Shown here: piece by piece, positions 6,096 to 14,200 of the stretch
Layout: every line of letters begins with the position of its first letter
Position numbering within the stretch: position 1 is the first letter of the stretch
Assembly (NCBI GenBank): GCA_035547515.1
Contig: DASZUS010000057.1
Coordinates: 1-20,219 of the forward strand
Direction of reading: 5' to 3'
Origin: DASZTV01 sp035547515
GTDB lineage: Bacteria; Actinomycetota; Actinomycetes; JAFAQI01
DNA length: 20,219 bases
Notes under the pieces: generated by a model
What the model was told of the DNA's origin: nothing
Databases searched by the model: none
Seen by the model: the letters and a program-made list of their open reading frames with translations, nothing else
Made by a program: the position numbers and the translations under genes

Positions 6096-8933
6096 ATGAA
6101 TCGAACGACCAAGGCGATGGCTCGCCTGGGGACCCTGGCGGTAATCGCCGGGACTGTCCTCAGCACGCCATTTGCCCTCGGCGTCGCGAATGCCGCGACG
6201 CTCAACCCCACCGTCTCGAGCACTATCGGTGTTGGGGACGGCGCGAACACGGTGACGGCCGCGCAGGCTGCCGCACTCGCCGACCCGGGTGGCAACTTCG
6301 CGGAGACCGTCTCGGTCAACGCTGGCATGACCGCCCCGATCACCCTGCAGGTGAACGGCTCGGCCTACATCCCGACCGGCGCCTACACCGGCTCCGGCAA
6401 GACGATCACCTGCGCCACCGTTGCGCAGTGCACCGGGGTCCACGTCTACGACAACGTGGCTGAGTCCGCAGGCGTCGGCGTCTCCGACTCCGCCGGCAAC
6501 ACCGGCACCGCGACGGTGAACTACAACAACATCACCTTCCCGGGTTGCCCGCAGAACGACTACGACACGGCGGCGAACTGCCTCACGCAGGGCCAGGTCG
6601 GCACGCAGATCCCGATCACCGTCCACTACGGCACGGGCAACATTCTGACCACTGACCAGTCTGGCCGCGTCATCGTGCTGACGGTCAACAGCCCGAGCGG
6701 CGACGCGTTCTTCGTCGGTGGCACGGCTCCGTTCCCCGGGACGTCCTCCATCAACTGCACCACCGATGCCTCGGGCAACTGCACCGTCAACTTCGTTGAC
6801 AACAACCCGCTGGACACCAGCAACCCCTCGGTCGCCGGCCACCTCGGCCCCGCCACGATCACTGCCGCGATGACCGCCGCTCAGGCCTTCCCGTACCCGG
6901 GCATCGGCACTGTGGTGACGATCCTCGGCGTGCAGTTGGCGACCGCCGGTCGTGTTGAAACCGTGGACATCACCGAGGGCTCGGTTGCTCCGGCCCGTCT
7001 CGACCTGATCAGCTCCACGCTGATCAAGCCGGACGCGCAGGACTCGACGGCCACCGCTCCGGAGCCGGGTGACGTGATCCAGAACGTCTACAAGGTGACG
7101 GGTAGCTGCACGCCGACCGCTGGCAACGCCACCTGCACCGGTGAGACCCTCACCGGCGTCTCGGTGCCGCTGACGGTCGACCACGGCTTCTTCACGCCGA
7201 ACTGCTCGACGACGCAGACCTTCGACCCGACCAAGCTGACCTTCAACCTGTACGGCAGCTGCTCGTTCAGCACCGCTCCGGCTGCGGGTGGCCAGGTCGG
7301 CAACCTGACGAACTCGGGCCAGACGATCACCGCGACGTCAAACCTCGCGGGCGAGTTCGTGGTGTCTCTCGGCATTGCCCGCGACACCGCGTTCGACAGC
7401 AACGGGGTCGTGGTCGCGCACGTCAAGACCGGCTCCATCCCCTCCACGACGCCGAACACTCTGACGCCTCCGACCCCTGCGGGTGAGCGGACCACGGCCC
7501 AGACCTGCACAGCGTCGAAGGATGTGTACTTCCTGAACGCGAGCGCTGGCAGCGACTTCAGTGGTTGCCCGCTGGACTTCCAGTGGACCACGCGTGAGCA
7601 GCCGCTCAACGGTGGTACCGCGAAGTACCTGCTGATCGACGGCCTGGCGGCACCGAACACGGACTCCATCAACACGGAGAACAACTTCGGTCCGACCCAG
7701 AAGGTCAGCGACACCGGGACCAGCAACGTGCCGGACACCGACCGCGTGGTCTTCTCGCCGCAGGTCACCGACCAGTTCGGCAACCTGGTGAGCTTCACCA
7801 CCGGCTCGGCCACGGTCACGCTGACCAAGACCGGTGTCGGTTCGCTCGGCCAGTGCACCGGCTCCAGCGCGACGGACCCGTGCACGGGCGCCACGGCGAC
7901 GCCGGGCGCTCCGGGCAACGACGCGTTCGCATGCACTGCGCAGTCGGACGGCACCTACAAGGATGTCGACCCTGCCGTCGAGGGCTCCTACCTCAACCTT
8001 CCGGTTGGTGTGGCGCTCGGCTCGCAGACGCGTTACCAGGCCGATGACACCACGCAGAACTGTGGCGTGTACAACGACGGCTACAACACCGGGTTCCCGG
8101 GTGTGAACGACGGTACCCAGACGGACGTGCTGTCCTGGGCTCCGCCGGTCACGACGTTCAAGCAGAACGTCGCCGGCGTCTGGACCTACTCGGCGACCAC
8201 CGGGGCGGCTCAGACCGACACCCTCACGCTGAACTTCTACAACCAGCTCGCACAGCCGGTTGTGACGTTCACGGTGACGCCGGGCAACACGGTCCCGACC
8301 TCCACCGCGGTGACGGTGACCGCGAAGGTCGTCGACCAGTTCGGCAACCCGATCGTGGGTCGCAACGGCACCGGCACGAACTCCGGTACGACCGGTGGTG
8401 TCGGCCAGATCACGGTGGTCCGCAGCGGGTCGAACGAGGCCAGCTGTGTACCGGCGGCGAGCACCGGTAACGGTGGTGCGCCGGTCGCGCTCAGCACGAA
8501 CACGTCCGGCGTTGCCGGCTACACGTTCAGCTGCAACGCGCCGGGCGTCTCCACCGTCTCCATGGTTGTCACCGGTCCTGGTGGCACCCAGCTCGCCAGT
8601 GGCAAGGAGGCGATCACCTTCACCGGTCCCGCCGTCCACACCACGGTGGAGCGGCCGACGGTCCACCTGACGTCGGTCCACAAGCACCACCTCACGGTGG
8701 TCGTGCACACCAGCCCGGCTCTGGGCGCCGCTCGCACGGTGAACATCTACCGTGTCCGCAACGGCCTCCGGCACCTGGTTGGCCAGACCCACACCGGTCC
8801 GCGTGGCAACGCCTCGCTGTCCTTCTCGGGTCTGCGTTCCGGCGCCACCTGGTCGGTCTCTGCCAAGGTGATCAACCTCGGCACGCAGTACCGGTCGGAG
8901 TACTCGGTGGCGGTCTCGCACCGCATCAAGTAA
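6096..8933 (+). CDS. Large secreted Cys-paired, Ig-like surface protein
   Basis: A 945-residue exported protein. The signal peptide (about residues 1-33, basic start, hydrophobic core, cleavage near ANA) is clear. The mature part is rich in Thr, Gly, Asn and Val and carries many closely spaced Cys pairs (for example INCTTDASGNCTVNF and GQCTGSSATDPCTG) that would form disulfides outside the cell. Ig-like/Big_1-type stretches are recognised by VTDQFGNLVSF (near residue 557) and VVDQFGNPIVG (near residue 748). The last roughly 100 residues are a basic, His/Arg-rich module containing IYRVRNGLRH. The same module ends the 1156-residue protein in this locus. There is no LPXTG motif, C-terminal membrane helix or enzyme motif. 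The ATG at 6096 has GAAAGGA six bases upstream. Regular codon use and the very strong terminator suggest high expression. The likely role is structural or adhesive; the exact function is unknown. Confidence 0.85.
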   Translation: MNRTTKAMARLGTLAVIAGTVLSTPFALGVANAATLNPTVSSTIGVGDGANTVTAAQAAALADPGGNFAETVSVNAGMTAPITLQVNGSAYIPTGAYTGSGKTITCATVAQCTGVHVYDNVAESAGVGVSDSAGNTGTATVNYNNITFPGCPQNDYDTAANCLTQGQVGTQIPITVHYGTGNILTTDQSGRVIVLTVNSPSGDAFFVGGTAPFPGTSSINCTTDASGNCTVNFVDNNPLDTSNPSVAGHLGPATITAAMTAAQAFPYPGIGTVVTILGVQLATAGRVETVDITEGSVAPARLDLISSTLIKPDAQDSTATAPEPGDVIQNVYKVTGSCTPTAGNATCTGETLTGVSVPLTVDHGFFTPNCSTTQTFDPTKLTFNLYGSCSFSTAPAAGGQVGNLTNSGQTITATSNLAGEFVVSLGIARDTAFDSNGVVVAHVKTGSIPSTTPNTLTPPTPAGERTTAQTCTASKDVYFLNASAGSDFSGCPLDFQWTTREQPLNGGTAKYLLIDGLAAPNTDSINTENNFGPTQKVSDTGTSNVPDTDRVVFSPQVTDQFGNLVSFTTGSATVTLTKTGVGSLGQCTGSSATDPCTGATATPGAPGNDAFACTAQSDGTYKDVDPAVEGSYLNLPVGVALGSQTRYQADDTTQNCGVYNDGYNTGFPGVNDGTQTDVLSWAPPVTTFKQNVAGVWTYSATTGAAQTDTLTLNFYNQLAQPVVTFTVTPGNTVPTSTAVTVTAKVVDQFGNPIVGRNGTGTNSGTTGGVGQITVVRSGSNEASCVPAASTGNGGAPVALSTNTSGVAGYTFSCNAPGVSTVSMVVTGPGGTQLASGKEAITFTGPAVHTTVERPTVHLTSVHKHHLTVVVHTSPALGAARTVNIYRVRNGLRHLVGQTHTGPRGNASLSFSGLRSGATWSVSAKVINLGTQYRSEYSVAVSHRIK

Positions 8934-8953
8934 CAAGCACCATCTGATTCACC

Positions 8954-8989
8954 CCACTGGGGGCGGCCCGAAAGGGTCGCCCCCAGTGG
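8954..8989 (+). terminator. Very strong hairpin terminator after the 945-residue surface protein
   Basis: Arms 8954-8969 and 8974-8989 pair over 16 positions (one G-T wobble) around a GAAA tetraloop, starting 20 bases after the stop codon. The T-tract after it is short (GTTT), as is common in actinobacteria. Near-symmetry means it could act in both directions between the convergent genes. Confidence 0.9.
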
Positions 8990-9013
8990 CGTTTCAGCAG
9001 CAAAAGGCGACGC

Positions 9014-9070
9014 CGAGCCCTACGCAGGTTGCGTAACACGCCGCGCGGTGCGCGACCTACGTAGGGCTCG
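9014..9070. repeat. Long imperfect palindrome between convergent genes
   Basis: Arms 9014-9035 and 9049-9070 pair over 22 positions with one mismatch (C9025/A9059) and two G-T wobbles, around a 13-base loop. It lies between the GAAA-loop hairpin and the end of the minus-strand lipoprotein gene. It may be the lipoprotein terminator or a dispersed palindromic repeat; copy number cannot be judged from one window. Confidence 0.7.
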
Positions 9071-9101
9071 AGGTGCCTTAGCGCCGCGGCGCCGACGCGC
9101 T

Positions 9102-9536
9102 CTAAGAGGTCAGGCCGGTGACGTAGCGGTAGACAGCGTCGCGCTGGTCGCTGGTGGCATCGGACTTGAAGTAGACCTGGAACTGCTTGAACTGCGGGTA
9201 GTACGCCGCGTGGGCCACACCGGGCATGGCGAGAACTTTGTCGACGATCTTGCGATCCAGCGTCCGGTCGACATGCGGGAACACGACCGATCCGCCCGGC
9301 ACACCGCTGCTGGGCGGGTTGTAGACCGGCGTCGAGATGATCCCGTTCGGCCCTCCCGCGTGGTGCCCGTGCAGGCTGGTGGGGGGAGGGCCGGTCGGGG
9401 TAGGGATGCCGCCGAGGCCGCTGCTCGAGCTACCGCCCGAGCTCGAGCTGGAACACGCCACCGCACCGGCGAGCAGGCAGACGCCTGCGGCGGTCCGGAG
9501 GGTCTGCCGGCGAGTCGGCGTACGACGAGCTCCCAT
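9102..9536 (-). CDS. Small secreted lipoprotein with Ser/Gly linker
   Basis: A 144-residue protein. A twin-arginine-containing basic start (RRTPTRRQTLR), a hydrophobic segment and a lipobox-like LLAGAVAC predict a lipid-anchored lipoprotein with Cys near residue 28. A Ser/Gly-rich linker of about 20 residues and a Pro/Gly/His stretch follow. The last roughly 60 residues form a compact alpha/beta domain (DRKIVDKVLAMPGVAHAAYY, then KQFQVYFKSDATSDQRDAV), reminiscent of the small extracellular domain of FtsX-like permeases or of stress-sensing lipoproteins; this likeness is only by pattern. It lies inside the surface-protein locus but on the opposite strand, so it has its own promoter: TACGCT ends six bases before the ATG. 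Function unknown; a partner or sensor of the surface layer is one possibility. Confidence 0.75.
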   Translation of the reverse strand: MGARRTPTRRQTLRTAAGVCLLAGAVACSSSSSGGSSSSGLGGIPTPTGPPPTSLHGHHAGGPNGIISTPVYNPPSSGVPGGSVVFPHVDRTLDRKIVDKVLAMPGVAHAAYYPQFKQFQVYFKSDATSDQRDAVYRYVTGLTS

Positions 9537-9542
9537 GGCCCG

Positions 9543-9548
9543 AGCGTA
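9543..9548 (-). promoter_or_regulatory. Probable -10 box for leaderless lipoprotein transcript
   Basis: On the minus strand TACGCT (TANNNT) is followed by six bases and the ATG at 9536. No ribosome binding site is present. The same hexamer and spacing occur before the O-methyltransferase gene. Confidence 0.5.
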
Positions 9549-9604
9549 GTCGCGGTGCGGTCGCCCGCTGTGGACAGCACCCGCCGCTGCCCGGCATCCG
9601 TGGC

Positions 9605-9610
9605 TAGGTT
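9605..9610 (+). promoter_or_regulatory. Candidate -10 box for the 480-residue surface protein
   Basis: TAGGTT fits TANNNT and lies 32 bases before the GTG at 9643, leaving room for a leader with the ribosome binding site GGAGGAG at 9631-9637. No convincing -35 box at normal spacing. Confidence 0.3.
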
Positions 9611-9642
9611 CGCCGGTTCGTGCCGCCGTCGGAGGAGTCGCT

Positions 9643-11085
9643 GTGCCTCATCGCCTCGCGTCCACTACCCGGAGCATCCCGCTGAGCGCTGCCGTGCCCG
9701 CCGCCCTTGGCGCCGTGGTGAGCATCTGCCTCGTTGCTACCGCGCCAGCGGTCCGCGCCGCCTCGGTGACCACCCCCGGCCTGTCGGTCACGCCGCAGGC
9801 GTCGTCGGTGATGAAGGGCGGGGCGGTCTCGCTGACGGTTTCCGCCGGGGGCGGCTCGGCGGGTCAGCAGGTGTCCTACGTCGTCGTCGGCCGCAACGAA
9901 GGGGTGCACGGCAGCGTGACGACCGGCGCCGACGGCAGCGCAACCATCAGCTACCGCGACCACGGCGGAGCCGGCAGCTCCACCACCGACACCATCGCCC
10001 TGATCGACGCCGCAACGGACGAGTCCGCGACGGCGACCGTCGACTACCTCGACGGACCCGATCTCGCGCGTACCGTCGCCCTCGACCCGAGCGGCCAGGG
10101 CGTCGACGACGCCTCCTGCGGCGAGGCCGACACCTCGCCCTCGCAGGTGCCGCTCGCCGCGGTCACTGTGGTCTGCGCCGCGGTCACGAACTCACTCGGC
10201 GAGCCGCTCGCCGGAAAGGCGGTGACCTTCTCGGCATCCGACGGCTCGGTCGGACCGGTCGACGGTCCCGATGCCACGGCCGCTACGACGTACCAGGCCC
10301 TCACCGACCGCGCGGGCGTCGCCTTCGCCGCGGTCACGTCGACCACTCCCGGCGCGCACCAGGTAGTTGCTACCGCCGACCAGCTGTCGAGCCAGGCGAG
10401 CATCGGATACGCCCCGCCGGGCCCGGCCGACGCCGCAACGGTCTCACTGCGCCCGGCGAGTACCTCGATCGTCGCGGGACACCGCCGCCAGATCATTGCC
10501 ACCGTCCGCGACCGCTACGCGAACCCGGTGGCGGGGGTCGCGGTCGACGTGCACGTCAGCGGGCCGGGCTCGCTTCTCCTGCCGTCGGGCGGCAGGGCGA
10601 CCACCCGCGCAGATGGGACGCTCGCCGCGATTGTCGGGACCGTTGGCGGGCGCACCGGCCGTGGCGCAGTGACCGTGACGATCACCGCCTCCCCGGCGCT
10701 CTGCGCGACCGGTGGCTCGTGCTCCGCCACAGCGCCGTACGACGTGACCAAGCCGGTGGTCCCGGCAACGCTGACGCTCGTCGCCGCGCCCGGTGCACAG
10801 GTCGGCGCGGTCGAGCTGGTCGCAGGCATCGCCAAGGGCAAGGACGGTACGCCGGCTCCCGGCCAGCTGGTTCGCTACCGGATCTCCGGGGCCGACCCGG
10901 GAACCGGAACCGCGAAGACCAACGCCAAAGGGGTGGCGCTGTTCGGGTACTCCGCCGCGCACGCAGGATCCGACTTGGTCCGCGCCTGGGTCGACGTACG
11001 CCGGGACGGCCGCCGAGAAGCTGACGAGCCGGCGGCCGTGCTGCGGATCCCGGTCGCCGCCGCGAGCTCGAGACCGTCCGGCTAG
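9643..11085 (+). CDS. Secreted Ig-like (Big_1/invasin-type) repeat protein
   Basis: A 480-residue exported protein with a long signal peptide (about residues 1-39, ending VRA-A). The mature part appears to be about four Ig-like beta domains. They are marked by SVMKGGAVSLTV, TNSLGEPLAGKAVTFSAS and RDRYANPVAGVAVDVHVSGP, each followed by T-rich A.ADG or TDRAG-type turns, the usual pattern of Big_1/invasin domains. Near the end, WVDVRRDGRREADEP is a degenerate form of the D-x-N-x-DG...EP turn also seen in the 1156-residue protein. Two Cys pairs are present. It lacks the basic C-terminal module of the two larger proteins and has no sorting signal. The GTG start has GGAGGAG five bases upstream. It probably builds or decorates the outer surface together with its neighbours; no enzymatic motif is seen. 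Confidence 0.82.
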   Translation: MPHRLASTTRSIPLSAAVPAALGAVVSICLVATAPAVRAASVTTPGLSVTPQASSVMKGGAVSLTVSAGGGSAGQQVSYVVVGRNEGVHGSVTTGADGSATISYRDHGGAGSSTTDTIALIDAATDESATATVDYLDGPDLARTVALDPSGQGVDDASCGEADTSPSQVPLAAVTVVCAAVTNSLGEPLAGKAVTFSASDGSVGPVDGPDATAATTYQALTDRAGVAFAAVTSTTPGAHQVVATADQLSSQASIGYAPPGPADAATVSLRPASTSIVAGHRRQIIATVRDRYANPVAGVAVDVHVSGPGSLLLPSGGRATTRADGTLAAIVGTVGGRTGRGAVTVTITASPALCATGGSCSATAPYDVTKPVVPATLTLVAAPGAQVGAVELVAGIAKGKDGTPAPGQLVRYRISGADPGTGTAKTNAKGVALFGYSAAHAGSDLVRAWVDVRRDGRREADEPAAVLRIPVAAASSRPSG

Positions 11086-11093
11086 GCCGGCTC

Positions 11094-11111
11094 GCGCGGC
11101 GGGCGCCGCGC
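11094..11111 (+). terminator. Short GC hairpin, possible terminator of the 480-residue protein gene
   Basis: GCGCGGC (11094-11100) and GCCGCGC (11105-11111) form a seven-base perfect stem with loop GGGC just after the stop codon. A second six-base stem, GGCGGG/CCCGCC at 11150-11166, follows. Neither has a T-tract, so termination is only a possibility. Confidence 0.4.
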
Positions 11112-11168
11112 AGAAAAATAGTGCGAAACGGACACCCGACCTACCGGGCGGCGGGCGAGACCCGCCCC

Positions 11169-11174
11169 TATGAT
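11169..11174 (+). promoter_or_regulatory. Consensus-like -10 box for the 1156-residue protein gene
   Basis: TATGAT matches the -10 consensus TATAAT at five of six bases and lies 109 bases before the ATG at 11283. It comes directly after the hairpin at 11150-11166, which would cover the spacer and -35 area. A leader of about 100 bases follows, ending in GGGAGGAG at 11267-11274. Confidence 0.4.
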
Positions 11175-11282
11175 GTCCACGTTGACCGGGATTGCTCCGC
11201 TGTGGGGCGACTACCGGGCCGTGCCTTCGGCGTTCAACGTAGCGGGGACACTGTTGTGGGCAGTCCGGGAGGAGCACGACAC

Positions 11283-14200
11283 ATGCACACCAGGCACTCC
11301 GTGCGTTGGTTGAGTTCGGTGGCGGCGCTGTCCGCCGGGCTGATCGGACTCGCCGTACCACTGGCCACGCCCGCATCCGCCGCGACGGGCGAGCAGATCT
11401 CCGTCACCGCCGAGCAGCCGCGCTACACGGCGCTCACGACCGGTTACGTCGATGCGACGCTGACCAACCCGCCAGTGGGTGCCGCGCCGCAGGTGACGGT
11501 GACCAGCGGTCCCGACGTCGGGCTCACCGCGGCGTGCACCGTGCTCACCGGCTCCGAGTGGCGCTGCCCGATCCAGAACGCCGGTGGTCCCGGGACCGAC
11601 GTCGCCTCCGTGAGCGATGCCGCCGTCGCGCCGACCGCGACGTCGTCCTCGGTGAGCGTGGGCTTCGAGACGATCCAAGCCCAGCCGCTGCAGACGATCT
11701 ACGGCACCGGCGAGACGGCGACCATCAGCGTCCTCGTGACCGGGTCCAACTCCGCCGCCATCACCGGAACGATCGCGCAGGGCGGTGCCGACACCCCCGG
11801 GCTGCAGAGTGAGCCGATTGCTTGCAACGCGTCCAACGGCACCGGCAACTACGTCTGCTCCTTCACCAACAACGGGACCGCAGGCGCCGACCAGATCACG
11901 ATCTTCGACGACGACGACCCCACCGGCACGACGCAGGTGTGGGACGCAGGCCATGAGCCCGCGGCATCGAGCTTCACGGTGAACTTCGAGAAGATCACCG
12001 CCACCCCGGACTTGACGCGAAGCACCACCAACACGGACGCCATCGACGTCAACGTCACGGGCATCCCGACCGGCCACACGGTCGCGCTGAAGGAGACGCT
12101 GGTCAGCGGCGCCAACGACAGCGTTCCGCCGACGAATGCCTGCACCGCCAACGGCCCGGTGGCCAATGGCGCCCAGGCCTGGACCTGCACCATCCAGAGC
12201 AACGGCCGCACGGACAACCCGGTCGTGAAGATCTTCGACGACCTCAATGGCGACGGGACCGCGGCCGCCACCGAGCCGCAGGCCACGACGACGTTCACGT
12301 TCGAGACCATCACCGCGACGGAGTCGTCCTCCGACACTCACGCGCCGGGCTCCACGGCGACGATCAACGTCACCCTCAGCGGCGTCCCGGCGGGCGAGAC
12401 GCCCAGCGTCGACTACCTCGTCGACGCCGGCAGCGTCGACCCCCAGCCGAACCCGAACTTCACGCTGTGCTCGGGCTCCGGTACGACGTGGACCTGCCAG
12501 ATCACGAACACCCGTGGTGCCGGCACTGACACCCTGACGATCTTCGACGACTCGAACAACAACCACGCGATCGACGCCGGTGAGCCGTCGACCAACATCA
12601 ACGTCACCTTCGGTGGCGCGATCACCGCGACGCCGGCCAGCGTCAGCCAGGCGACGGGGACCACCGCGGTCTTCACCGCCCACGTCACCCCGGCCGCGGG
12701 TGAGACGCCGCAGGTCACCTGGCAGGTGCCGGCGAACTCGGGTCCGGACAGCGGCGCCAGCGGCAACTGCACCCCGCTCAACGGCGGGACCACCGACTGG
12801 ACCTGCAGCGTGCCGAACACTCACGGTGCGGGCACGGACACCGTCGTCATCACCGACACCCACGGCCAGACCGCACAGGCCGGCGTTTCGCCGAGCGTGA
12901 CGGTTCACGCCACCTTCGCCTCCGCGACGGCGATCACGCTGACCCCGCAGTTCGTGCCGGGCCAGCACAACGCCGAGATCGCCGTCGGCGGGTGCCAGGC
13001 CTACGCCGTGGACATCAGCCCGGCCAACGCCGGCTTCCCGGTCACCATCACGGCGACCCAGGACCTCGGCCAGGCGACCGGTGGCCTGCTCGGCATCGGT
13101 GCCACACCGCCGGGTGAGGCGCTCTCGCTGTGCAACCCGGCCGGCGCCTCGACGGTCAACGTGGTCTCCCACTCCGAGACCGCTTCCGGTGGCGACCCGA
13201 TCCTGGGTCTGCTCGACCCGCCGGACTACACCGAAAGCCTCGTGCTCTCCAGCACCACCGGGCAGAACGCCAGCACGCCGGGGCGGGTGATCTTCGGGAT
13301 CAGCTCGACGAAGACCGGCTCGGTCTCGGTCGTCGCGACCACTGGCACGCTCAGCAGCGGCGCACAGGCGCTCACCGTGATCGCCGGCGGCCAAGGCGCG
13401 GTCAAGACGCTGACCGCCACCCCGGCGACGCAGGGCGTCGTGACCGGTGGTACGGCGAGCTTCTCGGTGCTGGCGCAGACCGCCGACGGGACCCCGCTTC
13501 CGGGCATCGACGTGCGCTACGTCGTCGCCGCGGGCGGCCCGGACGCGACGACGAACGCCGTCAAGTGCCCGGCGACGAACCAGTTCGGCTCGACGACCTG
13601 CACGCTGACGGCGGGCGCGACCACCGGGACGGACACGGTGACCTTCTTCGCGCCGCAGAGCGCGACGGAGACCGCGCCCGCGACGACTGACCCGCAGACC
13701 ACCGCGAAGGTCAGCGTCGGGGTCGCTCCGCCGGCGGGCAGCACGCTCACGCTGGACTGCCCCGACGAGCTGGTCACCGACTACAACGCGCTGGTGCCCA
13801 ACTGCACCGTCACGACCGGTACCGGCGGGCAGCAGTCGGTCATCTTCGCCGCCCACGTGGCCGGTCCGAACGGCGCCGCGCTGGCGAACGTGCCGGTGCA
13901 GTTCGCGATCACCGGCGGTCCCGCCACCCTCACCTCGACCCCGGGCAACGTGAGCACCAACGCCAACGGCAACGCGGTGTTCGTGGTCGCGGAGAACAAC
14001 CCGGCGGCCGGCGACAAGATCACGGTGAGCGCGACGGTTGGTACGCCGGGCTCCGGTGGTCTCGGTCCGGCGGTCGCGACGGCGACCTTCCAGGCGCCGC
14101 GGCCGACGTACGTGACCGCGACGCCGGCGACGCAGAACGTCGCTAAGGGCGCCACGGTCAACATCACAGGCAAGGTGCTCGACCAGTTCGGCGCCGGCGT

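Noticed and set aside
8634..8933. Sortase (LPXTG) or C-terminal membrane anchor in the secreted proteins
   Set aside because: No LPXTG-like motif, no hydrophobic C-terminal helix; the ends are basic and soluble.
5964..8936. Long minus-strand frames opposite the 945-residue protein
   Set aside because: Same shadow effect; no start signals and low-complexity Arg/Val/Gly composition.
11094..11166. Riboswitch or RNA regulator in the leader before the giant protein
   Set aside because: Only two short simple hairpins are visible, and they lie before the probable transcription start; no known riboswitch pattern.
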